Below are positions 15,973 through 25,136 of a DNA stretch of 64,000 nucleotides, one piece after another (the stretch's first letter is position 1; the number at the start of each line of letters is the position of its first letter). The position numbers and the translations under genes were made by a program. The stretch is taken from contig CAKOTK010000002.1 of the NCBI GenBank assembly GCA_934120135.1, forward strand, positions 124,001 to 188,000. The letters run 5' to 3'. The notes under the pieces were generated by a model, which made no database searches, was not told the DNA's origin, and saw nothing but the letters and a program-made list of their open reading frames with translations. Source of the stretch: an uncultured Clostridia bacterium. GTDB taxonomy: Bacteria; Bacillota; Clostridia; TANB77; CAG-508.

Positions 15973-18900
15973 GTGGCAGAAGTTAAATGGACTAATGAAC
16001 AATTACAAGCAATACAAGAAAAGGATTCAAACATATTAGTAGCCGCTGCAGCAGGTAGTGGTAAGACTGCTGTGCTTGTAGAGCGTATTATTCACAAGAT
16101 AATTGACGAACAAATGGATATTGACAAAATATTAGTTGTAACATTTACAAATGCAGCAGCTAGTGAAATGCGTGAAAGAATACTAGAAGCAATATATAAA
16201 AAATTAGAAGAAAATCCTGAAAATGTTCATTTACAAAGACAAATAATACTTTTAAATAAAGCAAGTATATGCACAATACACTCTTTTTGCTTAGACGTTA
16301 TTCATAATCATTTTTATGAAATTGATTTACCAAGCAATTTTAAAATTGCAGATACAGCTGAAATAGATCTTCTTAAACAAGAAGTATTAGATGATTTATT
16401 TGAGCAAAAATATACTGAAAATGATAAAGATTTTATAGAACTTTTAGAAAATTATACAAATTATCGTGGAGATGAAGCACTACAAGAATTAGTGTTAAAA
16501 ATATATAAATTTATACAAAGTAGCCCATTTCCAATAAAGTGGTTACAAGAAAAATTAGAATTATTAAAAATAGAAGATAAAGACATATCTCAAACAATAT
16601 GGGGAGAACTTATAATCCAAACAGTAGAAGATGATATACAAGAAAGTATTATGCAACTTGAAGCAATTAAATCTAAAATTGCACTATATCCTGAAATGAC
16701 TAAATTTTATCAAACAATAAGTGAAGATATAATAAACCTTCAAGATTTACAAAAATATAATTCATGGGATGAACTATATATAAAATTATTAAATTTTAAC
16801 TTTAGTAAATGGCCAGTTGACAAAAAAGTAATAAATGACTTAAAAGAAGATTCAAAAGAAATAAGAGACAAAGTAAAAAAACACATTAAAGAAAAAACTG
16901 CAAAGCTATTAAGCTGTTCACAAGAACAAGCAGTAAAAGACTTGAAAATTATTACTCCAATACTAGAGAAACTTGCAAATTTAGTAACAGAGTTTACCAA
17001 AAACTTTGCAGAAAAAAAGAAAGAAAAAAATTGTATTGATTTTAATGATATTGAACATTTTGCATTAAAAATATTATTAGACGAAAACAATAACCCAACG
17101 GAAGTCGCAAAAAAATATAAAGAAAGATTTGAAGAAATTGCAATTGATGAATATCAAGATAGTAACTTGGTACAAGAAGCTATATTAACCAGCATTTCAA
17201 AAGGCAACAACATTTTTATGGTAGGGGATGTTAAGCAAAGTATATATAAATTTAGACAGGCAAGACCGGAGCTATTTTTACAAAAATATGATGAATACAA
17301 AAATAAAGAAGAAAAGACACAAGAAGATAATCTAAAAATACAACTATTTCGCAATTTTAGAAGTAGGCAAAACATATTAAATATTACTAACTTAGTATTT
17401 GAATCAATAATGAGCAAAGAACTAGGAGATATAAATTACAACGAAAACGAATACTTAAACTATGGAGCAAATTACCCAGAGCCAGAAGAAATAAAAAATT
17501 ATGCAGGTATTGCTGAGTTAGATATTATAGATTTAAAAGAAGATGAATCAATTACAGCTTTTGAAGGTGAAGAAGACGAAGAGGAACAAGAAAGAGTTGA
17601 AGATGATGTATTAGAGGCTAAGTTTGTAGCAAACAAAATACAAGAATTATTAAATAGTGATTATATGGTATTTGACAAGAAACAAGGCTATAGAAAAATT
17701 AGACCAAAAGATATTGTAATTTTACTAAGAGCAACCTCAAATTTATCTCCAATATATGAAAAAGAATTATCTGATTTAGACCTACCAGTATTTAGTGATA
17801 CATCAGGAACTTATTTAGATACAGTAGAAATACAAACAATATTATCAGTACTAAAAATTATTGATAACCCATTACAAGATATTCCACTTGTAGTAGTATT
17901 AAGGTCATCAATTTGCAATTTTACAGATAATGATTTAATTACAATAAGATTAACAGATAGAAATTGCAATTTTTATGAGGCTTTAATAAAAACAAGGATA
18001 ATATGTGATGGCGATTTAAAAGACAAAATAGAAAGCTTTTTAGAAAAGCTTGAAAAATGGAAAAGCATATCACAATATATGCCTTTGGATGAATTTATAT
18101 GGCAAATATATTTAGATACAGGTTATTACCAATATGTTGGACTACTTCCAAATGGAGCAATGAGACAAGCAAACCTTAAAACATTATTTGAAAAAGCTAA
18201 ACAATATGAAAAAGCAAGTTTTAAAGGGTTATTCAATTTTATACAATTTATAGATAAACTAAAAAAACAAAATGGAGATTTAGCTTCAGCAAAACTTATT
18301 GGAGAAAATGAAGATGTAATTAGAATCATGAGTATTCACAAAAGTAAAGGACTAGAATTTCCAGTTGTGTTTTTGTGTAACTCTCATAAAAAGTTTAATA
18401 TGCAAGATTTAAATGATAATATTTTATTACATCAAGATATTGGCTTTGGGCCAACGATCATGGATACAGCTAGAAAAATTAAGTATTCTAGCATAGCCAA
18501 AGATGCAATTAAATTAAAAATGAAACAGGAAACACTTTCAGAAGAACAAAGAATTTTGTATGTTGCATTAACAAGAGCAAAAGAAAAACTATATATTACA
18601 GGAAGAAGTAAAGATTTTACTAAATATGTGCAAGATAAAAATAAGATACTTGAAATGTATGAAAGTGAAAACATAAAACTAGATGCTAAACTTATGAAAA
18701 AAGCAAATTCATATTTAGATTGGATTATGTATGTGTATTTGTTTAATCAAGGAAGAACGATTACACTAAAAGGAGAATCATACAAATTAAGTGATATTAT
18801 AACTTTAAATGTAAGTAATAAAAAAGACTTATTAAAAACTTTAGCAAAAGAAGAAGTAGTTGAGCAAATTGATTTAAAAGAAAAGATAGAACAAATACTA

Positions 18901-19653
18901 AGAAATAAATCAGAAGAAGAAAATAAAAAATCTGAGCAAGCATTAAAAGAATTACTAGAATGGAAATATGACTATATTGTAGACACAACGCTTCCTACTA
19001 AATCATCTGTTACAAAAATTAAGCAAGAAAAAATTAAATTAGAAGAAATGCTAAAAGGAATAGAAAGTGAAGAAGTAGAATACAAAAAATCATATACACC
19101 AAAATTCATGCAAGAAGATAAGAAAATATCAAATGTAGAAAAAGGTACCTTAGTACATTTATGTATTCAAAGATTAGATGAGAAAAAAGACTATGAGTTA
19201 AAAGATATTCAAAATATGATACTTAACTTAGTTGAAAAAGAAATAATTACACAAAATGAAGCAGATGCAATTGATGTAAATTTAATTTATCAATATACAA
19301 AATCACAATTATTCGAAGAATTAAGACAAGCAAAAGAAGTACACAAAGAGCAACCATTTTATATAAATATACCTGCAAAAGATGTTGTAAGTGAAGCGGA
19401 AAACTCAAAGAAAAACATTTTGGTACAAGGTATTATAGACTTGTATTATATTGATAAAAATGATAATTTGATATTAATTGACTTTAAAACAGATTATATT
19501 TCAAATGAGCTAAATGCAAAAGAAAAAATACTTGAAAAATATAAAGTACAATTAGAAATATACAAAACAGCACTAGAACAAGCGCTAGACAGAAAAGTCA
19601 ACAAAACAGCCTTATGCCTGGTAAAAGACAAATATTATTTGGGAATATTGTAG
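15973..19653 (+). CDS. addA: ATP-dependent helicase/nuclease subunit A
   Basis: AddA is the helicase-nuclease subunit of the AddAB complex that processes double-strand breaks for recombination. At 1226 residues it matches the family length. Motifs include Walker A AAAGSGKTAVLVERI near residue 25, DEXX-type IDEYQDSN near 394, GDVKQSIYKFRQARPELF, HKSKGLEFPVVF near 790, and YVALTRAKEKLY near 860. The RecB-like nuclease domain has GIIDLYY and LILIDFKTDYI near residue 1175. GTG is the start, after AAAAAAGGAG. The partner addB, normally just upstream, is not in the window. Confidence 0.95.
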   Translation: MAEVKWTNEQLQAIQEKDSNILVAAAAGSGKTAVLVERIIHKIIDEQMDIDKILVVTFTNAAASEMRERILEAIYKKLEENPENVHLQRQIILLNKASICTIHSFCLDVIHNHFYEIDLPSNFKIADTAEIDLLKQEVLDDLFEQKYTENDKDFIELLENYTNYRGDEALQELVLKIYKFIQSSPFPIKWLQEKLELLKIEDKDISQTIWGELIIQTVEDDIQESIMQLEAIKSKIALYPEMTKFYQTISEDIINLQDLQKYNSWDELYIKLLNFNFSKWPVDKKVINDLKEDSKEIRDKVKKHIKEKTAKLLSCSQEQAVKDLKIITPILEKLANLVTEFTKNFAEKKKEKNCIDFNDIEHFALKILLDENNNPTEVAKKYKERFEEIAIDEYQDSNLVQEAILTSISKGNNIFMVGDVKQSIYKFRQARPELFLQKYDEYKNKEEKTQEDNLKIQLFRNFRSRQNILNITNLVFESIMSKELGDINYNENEYLNYGANYPEPEEIKNYAGIAELDIIDLKEDESITAFEGEEDEEEQERVEDDVLEAKFVANKIQELLNSDYMVFDKKQGYRKIRPKDIVILLRATSNLSPIYEKELSDLDLPVFSDTSGTYLDTVEIQTILSVLKIIDNPLQDIPLVVVLRSSICNFTDNDLITIRLTDRNCNFYEALIKTRIICDGDLKDKIESFLEKLEKWKSISQYMPLDEFIWQIYLDTGYYQYVGLLPNGAMRQANLKTLFEKAKQYEKASFKGLFNFIQFIDKLKKQNGDLASAKLIGENEDVIRIMSIHKSKGLEFPVVFLCNSHKKFNMQDLNDNILLHQDIGFGPTIMDTARKIKYSSIAKDAIKLKMKQETLSEEQRILYVALTRAKEKLYITGRSKDFTKYVQDKNKILEMYESENIKLDAKLMKKANSYLDWIMYVYLFNQGRTITLKGESYKLSDIITLNVSNKKDLLKTLAKEEVVEQIDLKEKIEQILRNKSEEENKKSEQALKELLEWKYDYIVDTTLPTKSSVTKIKQEKIKLEEMLKGIESEEVEYKKSYTPKFMQEDKKISNVEKGTLVHLCIQRLDEKKDYELKDIQNMILNLVEKEIITQNEADAIDVNLIYQYTKSQLFEELRQAKEVHKEQPFYINIPAKDVVSEAENSKKNILVQGIIDLYYIDKNDNLILIDFKTDYISNELNAKEKILEKYKVQLEIYKTALEQALDRKVNKTALCLVKDKYYLGIL

Positions 19654-19669
19654 TTTATGCAAATTTAAA

Positions 19670-19814
19670 AATAATAATATAATAATTTTTGAAGCGTGGT
19701 TTCGTGGGGACCGACAACTTAGAATGTGTTATAAATTTTTCACTAGTGGAAAATTGTATTACACATTCTTAGGCAGTTGGGGGTTGGAGCGGAAAAAATT
19801 ATTATATTATTATT
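19670..19814 (+). ncRNA. Structured RNA, 6S RNA candidate
   Basis: A perfect 21-bp inverted repeat at 19670-19690 and 19794-19814 closes a 145-base rod. Inside lie a weakly paired GC-richer bubble (gtggggaccgacaac facing ggcagttgggggttgg) and a long apical hairpin (cttagaatgtgtt paired with acacattcttagg). This order of closing stem, central bubble and apical stem is that of 6S RNA. A small inverted-repeat element is the main alternative. It lies between addA and dnaE. Confidence 0.5.
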
Positions 19815-19848
19815 GGAGCAAAAAAAGATGAAATAAAGGAGAAATAAT

Positions 19849-22800
19849 ATGAATGGCTTTGTACACTTACATATACACAGTGAATTTAGTTTACTAGACG
19901 GAGCAAATAGAATAAAAGATTTACCAGTAAGAGCAAAAGAATTAGGAATGAACGCTATGGCAATTACAGACCATGGTGCTATGTTTGGTGCAATTGACTT
20001 TTATAAAGCATGTAAAGCAAATGACATTAAACCAATAATAGGTTGTGAGGTTTATGTTGCACCAAGAAATAGAAAAGATAAAGACCCTAATTTAGACGCT
20101 AGATATAGCCATTTAATACTATTAGCTAAAGATAATCAAGGATATAAAAACCTTGCAACTTTAGTTTCTTTGGGTTATACAGAAGGCTTTTATTATAAAC
20201 CGAGAATAGATCACGAAATAATAGAAAAATATCATGAAGGGATAATATGCTTAAGTGCATGTTTAGCAGGAGAAGTAAACCAAGCAATACTTGCAAATGA
20301 TATGGAAAAAGCAAAAGAAGTTGCTTTATGGTATAAATCTATATTTGGAGAAGACTATTATTTAGAAATTCAAAACAATGGAATAAAAGAACAAGTTTTA
20401 GCAAATCAAAAACTAATACAATTATCAAGAGAGTTAGATATTCCACTTGTAGCAACAAATGACGCTCACTATTTAAAAAGAGAAGATGCATATAACCATG
20501 AGGTTTTACTTTGTATACAAACTGGAAAACGTATGACAGATGAAGACAGAATGAAATTTGACACAGATGAGTTATATGTTAAATCACCAGAAGAGATGAG
20601 TGACTATTTTAAAAATGTACCAGATGCGATTGAAAATACAGTGAAAATAGCAGAAAAATGTAATGTGGAATTTGAATTTGGACATACAATTTTGCCAAAT
20701 TATGATGTTCCACAAGAATTTGCAACTCACTATGATTACTTGGAAAAACTTACTTATGATGGACTAAAAAATAGATATGGTGAAAATCCAAGTAAAGAAA
20801 TATTAGAAAGAACAGAATATGAATTAAGTGTTATTAAAAAAATGGGATATGTAGACTATTTCTTAATTGTATGGGACTATATTCATTATGCTAAAACACA
20901 CAATATACCAGTTGGACCAGGTAGAGGTTCTGGAGCTGGTTCAATAGTTGCATATAGTATTGAAATTACAGATATTGACCCTATTCAATACAACCTAATT
21001 TTTGAACGTTTTTTAAACCCTGAAAGAATTAGTATGCCTGATTTTGACGTCGACTTCTGCTATGAAAAAAGAGATAAGGTTATAGAATATGTTGAACAAA
21101 AATATGGTAAAGACCATGTTTCACAGATTATTACATTTGGAACAATGTCTGCTAGAATGGTTATTCGTGATGTTGCAAGAGTACTAGATATGCCTTATGC
21201 AGAAGCGGACAAACTAGCTAAAATGATACCAAATGAAATACATATTACAATAAAAAAAGCTATGGAGCAAAACAAAGAATTAAAAGACCTTTACGATACA
21301 GACGAAGAAATTAAAAAAATGTTAAATATTGCCATGGCTTTAGAAGGAATGCCAAGACAGGCTTCAACACATGCTTGTGGTATAGTTATTACAAAAGAAC
21401 CAGTAGTAAGCTATGTGCCACTTTATGTAAGAGATGGAGCTATATCAACACAATATATAATGACAACACTAGAAGAACTTGGACTTTTAAAAATGGATTT
21501 CTTAGGATTAAGAACATTAACTGTTATTCAAGATACAATAGACTTGGTAAAGCAAAATCAAGGAATAGATGTTAAATTTGACGAAAGAATGAATGATCCT
21601 AAGGTATACAAACTATGGCAAAATGGAGAATCAGTTGGTATATTCCAGTTTGAAAGTCAAGGAATGACAAACTTCATGAAGGAATTAAAACCAGACTGCT
21701 TGGAAGATATAATTGCCGGAGTTTCTTTATACAGACCTGGTCCAATGGACCAGATACCAAGATATATTGCAAATAAAAAAGATCCGGAACATGCAGTATA
21801 TACACATCCAGCACTAAAACCAATTCTTGAAGTTACTTATGGTTGTATGGTTTACCAAGAACAAGTTATGCAAATAGTTAGAGATTTAGCAGGCTATTCA
21901 TTGGGTAGAGCTGACTTAGTAAGAAGAGCCATGGGTAAGAAAAAGCTAGATGTAATGGCGAAGGAAAGAGAAATATTTATACATGGACAAACAGATGAAA
22001 ATGGAAAAATTGTTGTTCCTGGTTGCATTAGAAATGGTATAGATGAGCAGTCTGCAAATAAAATATTTGACGAAATGGCTGAATTTGCTAAGTATGCATT
22101 TAATAAGTCACATGCTGCAGCTTATGCAGTTGTATCATATAGAACAGCATATTTAAAAGCATATTATCCAACAGAATTTATGGCTGCAATGCTTAACAGT
22201 TTTTTAGGAAATTTAGATAAAGTACCAGGTTATATTGAAGAATGTAAAAGACTATCAATTCAAATATTAAAACCAGATATAAATAAAAGCTATACAAGGT
22301 TTACCGTTGATAAAAATCAAATTCGTTTTGGACTTGGAAGTATTAAAAATGTTGGAACAGCTGCTGTTGACGAAATAGTAGAAGAAAGAACAAAACACGG
22401 AGAATTTAAAGATTTTAGTGATTTCTGTGAAAGAATAAAAGAAACAACAGTTAATAAAAAATGTATTGAAAGTTTAATAAAAGCAGGTGCTTTTGATGAA
22501 CTAGGGCAAACAAGAAAGACTTTGATGGTATCTTATGAAAATATTATTGATACAATAAATAATGATAAAAAAGGCTTTGATGGACAGGTTTCAATGTTTG
22601 ACTTAGGAGGAGAAACTCAAAATGAAGAAATAAAATATAATTATATAATAGAACCTGAATATGACGAAAAAGAAAAACTTTCAATGGAAAAAGAAATGCT
22701 AGGAATATATATTTCAGGACATCCACTAGAAAAAATGAGAGCACAAATCGAAGCAAAAACTACCATAAACAGCTTAAAATTAAGAGAATTATCAGAATCA

Positions 22801-23322
22801 AATGAAATAGAAGAAGACGAGAAAGTTACCGAATATCAAGATGGACAAAATGTGGTATATGCAGGTATAGTTACAAATGTTAAGAAAAAATATACTAAAA
22901 ACAATACAATTATGGCATTTGTTACAATTGAAGATTTATATGGTGCAACTGAATTTATAGTTTTTGATAGTTGCTATAGACAATGCTCTGATATATTAGT
23001 AAATGATAATATTGTTGTAGTAGAAGGTAGACTAAGCATTAGAGAAGATGAAGAACCTAAAATTGTAGCTAGAACAATAAAAGAATTTGCAGAAACAAAG
23101 AAAAAAGCATTTGAACTAAATGTTACAAATCTTAATGAAGAAACAAGAGAAAAACTTAAAGGAGCAATATACTTCTTCAATGGAGAAAGAAGCAATATGC
23201 AAATGCAAATAAGGAATGGAGAAAAACTTGACAAAGCAGGTGGAATTTATATGACACCAGAAATTTTAAAACAATTTCAAGAGCTAGTTGGAGAAGAAAA
23301 TGCTCAAATTGTAACTGTATAG
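19849..23322 (+). CDS. dnaE: DNA polymerase III subunit alpha, DnaE type
   Basis: This 1157-residue replicative or lagging-strand polymerase has the PHP domain at its N-terminus (FVHLHIHSEFSLLDGANRI). The polymerase core includes GPGRGSGAGSIVAYSI near residue 357 and the catalytic aspartates in PDFDVDFCYEKR near residue 397. Later come the helix-hairpin-helix region (LGSIKNVGTAAVDEIVEER) and the OB fold (YAGIVTNVKKKYTKNN, GATEFIVFDSCY). It lacks the exonuclease insertion of PolC, so it is the DnaE-type Firmicute enzyme. The ATG follows AAAGGAGAAATAAT. Confidence 0.97.
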   Translation: MNGFVHLHIHSEFSLLDGANRIKDLPVRAKELGMNAMAITDHGAMFGAIDFYKACKANDIKPIIGCEVYVAPRNRKDKDPNLDARYSHLILLAKDNQGYKNLATLVSLGYTEGFYYKPRIDHEIIEKYHEGIICLSACLAGEVNQAILANDMEKAKEVALWYKSIFGEDYYLEIQNNGIKEQVLANQKLIQLSRELDIPLVATNDAHYLKREDAYNHEVLLCIQTGKRMTDEDRMKFDTDELYVKSPEEMSDYFKNVPDAIENTVKIAEKCNVEFEFGHTILPNYDVPQEFATHYDYLEKLTYDGLKNRYGENPSKEILERTEYELSVIKKMGYVDYFLIVWDYIHYAKTHNIPVGPGRGSGAGSIVAYSIEITDIDPIQYNLIFERFLNPERISMPDFDVDFCYEKRDKVIEYVEQKYGKDHVSQIITFGTMSARMVIRDVARVLDMPYAEADKLAKMIPNEIHITIKKAMEQNKELKDLYDTDEEIKKMLNIAMALEGMPRQASTHACGIVITKEPVVSYVPLYVRDGAISTQYIMTTLEELGLLKMDFLGLRTLTVIQDTIDLVKQNQGIDVKFDERMNDPKVYKLWQNGESVGIFQFESQGMTNFMKELKPDCLEDIIAGVSLYRPGPMDQIPRYIANKKDPEHAVYTHPALKPILEVTYGCMVYQEQVMQIVRDLAGYSLGRADLVRRAMGKKKLDVMAKEREIFIHGQTDENGKIVVPGCIRNGIDEQSANKIFDEMAEFAKYAFNKSHAAAYAVVSYRTAYLKAYYPTEFMAAMLNSFLGNLDKVPGYIEECKRLSIQILKPDINKSYTRFTVDKNQIRFGLGSIKNVGTAAVDEIVEERTKHGEFKDFSDFCERIKETTVNKKCIESLIKAGAFDELGQTRKTLMVSYENIIDTINNDKKGFDGQVSMFDLGGETQNEEIKYNYIIEPEYDEKEKLSMEKEMLGIYISGHPLEKMRAQIEAKTTINSLKLRELSESNEIEEDEKVTEYQDGQNVVYAGIVTNVKKKYTKNNTIMAFVTIEDLYGATEFIVFDSCYRQCSDILVNDNIVVVEGRLSIREDEEPKIVARTIKEFAETKKKAFELNVTNLNEETREKLKGAIYFFNGERSNMQMQIRNGEKLDKAGGIYMTPEILKQFQELVGEENAQIVTV

Positions 23323-23341
23323 TACTACCACTTTTTTCTTC

Positions 23342-23370
23342 TTGACAAAATATACGCTTAATATTACAAT
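23342..23370 (+). promoter_or_regulatory. Sigma-A type promoter
   Basis: TTGACA at 23342-23347 and TACAAT at 23365-23370 are separated by 17 bases and lie 17 bases before the start of the glucosaminidase gene. Confidence 0.75.
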
Positions 23371-23387
23371 AAAATTAGGTGAAACAA

Positions 23388-24611
23388 ATGAAAAATCAAG
23401 TACTAAAAACTACATTAAAGCTAATAACTGCTGTTTTATTAATTGCAATAATTACAGCGGTTATTTATATTGCATATTTGGTACTTTCACAAAATAAAAC
23501 AACATATGCTTCTACGCCAAATGAGGAAACTTATGAAGTTATAGAAAATAATGAAATAGATATAAATAAAATAATAGAAAAAAACACTCAAAATACCAAA
23601 AAAGAAGAAATAATAAAAAAAGAAATAGATTTGGAATATACTACGAAATATACTAATAATCCAGACTTACCGACAGGAATTATACAAGTGGTTCAAGAGG
23701 GAATGGATGGAAAACAAGAAATAATAACTAAGAAAAATTATGAAGGTGATGAACTTATTACAGAAGAGCAAGTTGGTAGCACCATAACAAAAGCGTCTGT
23801 AAACAAAATTGTTGAAGTGGGAACAGGACCATATAAGTCAAACTATAAAGTAAAAATAGGGGACGAGCTATATATTACTACTAGCTTTCTAGCTATTAGA
23901 ATTGAACCAAAAGATGACAGTGAAAAATTGATAACTTTATATAAAAACACAAAAGCAGAATTAATGGCAAAACAGGGAGATTGGTATAAGGTTAAGTACC
24001 AAACGTATATCGGCTGGGCAAAAGCTGAATGTTTTACATACTTAAATCCAAATGAATCAAAACAAGAACAAACAACTACACCAAACAGTAAATATACAAA
24101 ACAACAATTGTTAAATACACTAGGTTTTAATATGAAATTGAATAAACCTAGTGGGTTATCTTTAGAACAATTTAAAAAGGTTTTTGCCGATGAGAAAAAA
24201 GATAAATCAAATATATTTAAAAATAATGCACAGTATTTCTACTATGCAGAAAAACAATATAATGTAAATGGTATATTTATTGCAGCCGTTGCAATACACG
24301 AAAGTGGATGGGGAGGATCAAGTATCGCAACAAATAAAAAGAATTTGTTTGGATATGGTGCTTATGATAGAGATCCATATAACAGTGCATATAATTTTGA
24401 AAATTACTCTGAGGGCATAGATTTATTAGCAAGAGTATTTGCAAAATATTATTTGAATCCAAAAGGAACTAAAATATATGATGGCAATACTGCAGACGGA
24501 TGTTACTATAATGGACCAACATTAACAGGAGTTAATGTAAAATATGCAACAGATAAAAATTGGGCAAATGGAGTATACTATTGGATGAAATATTTATATA
24601 ATAACTTATAA
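23388..24611 (+). CDS. Membrane-anchored SH3 / N-acetylglucosaminidase (GH73-like)
   Basis: The ATG at 23388 is preferred to the GTG at 23379 because AGGTG is spaced correctly for it; 407 residues result. An N-terminal membrane segment (TLKLITAVLLIAIITAVIYI) is followed by a variable linker and a G5-like or linker region. A bacterial SH3-like domain (YITTSFLAIRIEPKDDSEKL ... GWAKAECF) leads into a lysozyme-like glucosaminidase domain. The catalytic-type motif is IAAVAIHESGWGGSSIA near residue 300, with Glu as expected catalyst, followed by NLFGYGAYD. The enzyme should cleave peptidoglycan outside the membrane. A promoter and terminator flank it, so it is transcribed alone. Confidence 0.85.
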   Translation: MKNQVLKTTLKLITAVLLIAIITAVIYIAYLVLSQNKTTYASTPNEETYEVIENNEIDINKIIEKNTQNTKKEEIIKKEIDLEYTTKYTNNPDLPTGIIQVVQEGMDGKQEIITKKNYEGDELITEEQVGSTITKASVNKIVEVGTGPYKSNYKVKIGDELYITTSFLAIRIEPKDDSEKLITLYKNTKAELMAKQGDWYKVKYQTYIGWAKAECFTYLNPNESKQEQTTTPNSKYTKQQLLNTLGFNMKLNKPSGLSLEQFKKVFADEKKDKSNIFKNNAQYFYYAEKQYNVNGIFIAAVAIHESGWGGSSIATNKKNLFGYGAYDRDPYNSAYNFENYSEGIDLLARVFAKYYLNPKGTKIYDGNTADGCYYNGPTLTGVNVKYATDKNWANGVYYWMKYLYNNL

Positions 24612-24613
24612 CA

Positions 24614-24655
24614 AAAAAACTGGAGATTTTTTCAAAAATCTCTAGTTTTTTCTTG
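24614..24655 (+). terminator. Terminator
   Basis: AAAAAACTGGAGATTTTT pairs with AAAAATCTCTAGTTTTTT (one G-T pair) around a two-base loop and ends in a T run. Confidence 0.9.
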
Positions 24656-24723
24656 CTATTTTCTTTACTTTATTGTATCATATAATATATGAGAAAATAA
24701 AAATTGAAAAGGGGCAACAATTT

Positions 24724-25131
24724 ATGAAAAAAATAGTCGCAATATTATTTATTTTATTATTTATATTTGGAACAGTTACAGTATATGCAAGTAACACAAA
24801 CCAAAATGTATTAACATCAGAAACAGCAACTACAAACTTAGTAGAAATGAAAGATAAAGCCTTGAAGGCACTAGAAGATTATCAAGTAGCATATGGTAAT
24901 AACACATATGGCTTAGTTGCATACATCTTAAATATTGTTAGAATATATAGTATTCCTTTTGGATTCGTAGGAATAGTATTCGCAGCAATTTATCGTTATG
25001 TTATAGGTATTAGAAAATTAGATGTTCAAGATAAAGGATTTGGTGTATTAGTTGCCATTATTACAGTAATGGTAATTTGCCAAGTATTACCATTAATTTT
25101 TGCGATAGTTGTTAGAGGTTGGAGGGGTTAA
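24724..25131 (+). CDS. Small secreted/membrane protein with two TM helices
   Basis: The ATG at 24724 follows AAAAGGGGC and gives 135 residues. A signal peptide (MKKIVAILFILLFIFGTVTV, then YA) precedes a short hydrophilic helix. Two transmembrane helices follow (IPFGFVGIVFAAIYRYVIG and VLVAIITVMVICQVLPLIFA) with a short charged loop. The size and layout resemble VirB2/TrbC-type pilins of type IV systems, but I see no decisive motif. It ends 5 bases before the CpaE-like gene and is the first gene of a three-gene cluster. Confidence 0.55.
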   Translation: MKKIVAILFILLFIFGTVTVYASNTNQNVLTSETATTNLVEMKDKALKALEDYQVAYGNNTYGLVAYILNIVRIYSIPFGFVGIVFAAIYRYVIGIRKLDVQDKGFGVLVAIITVMVICQVLPLIFAIVVRGWRG

Positions 25132-25136
25132 AACAA

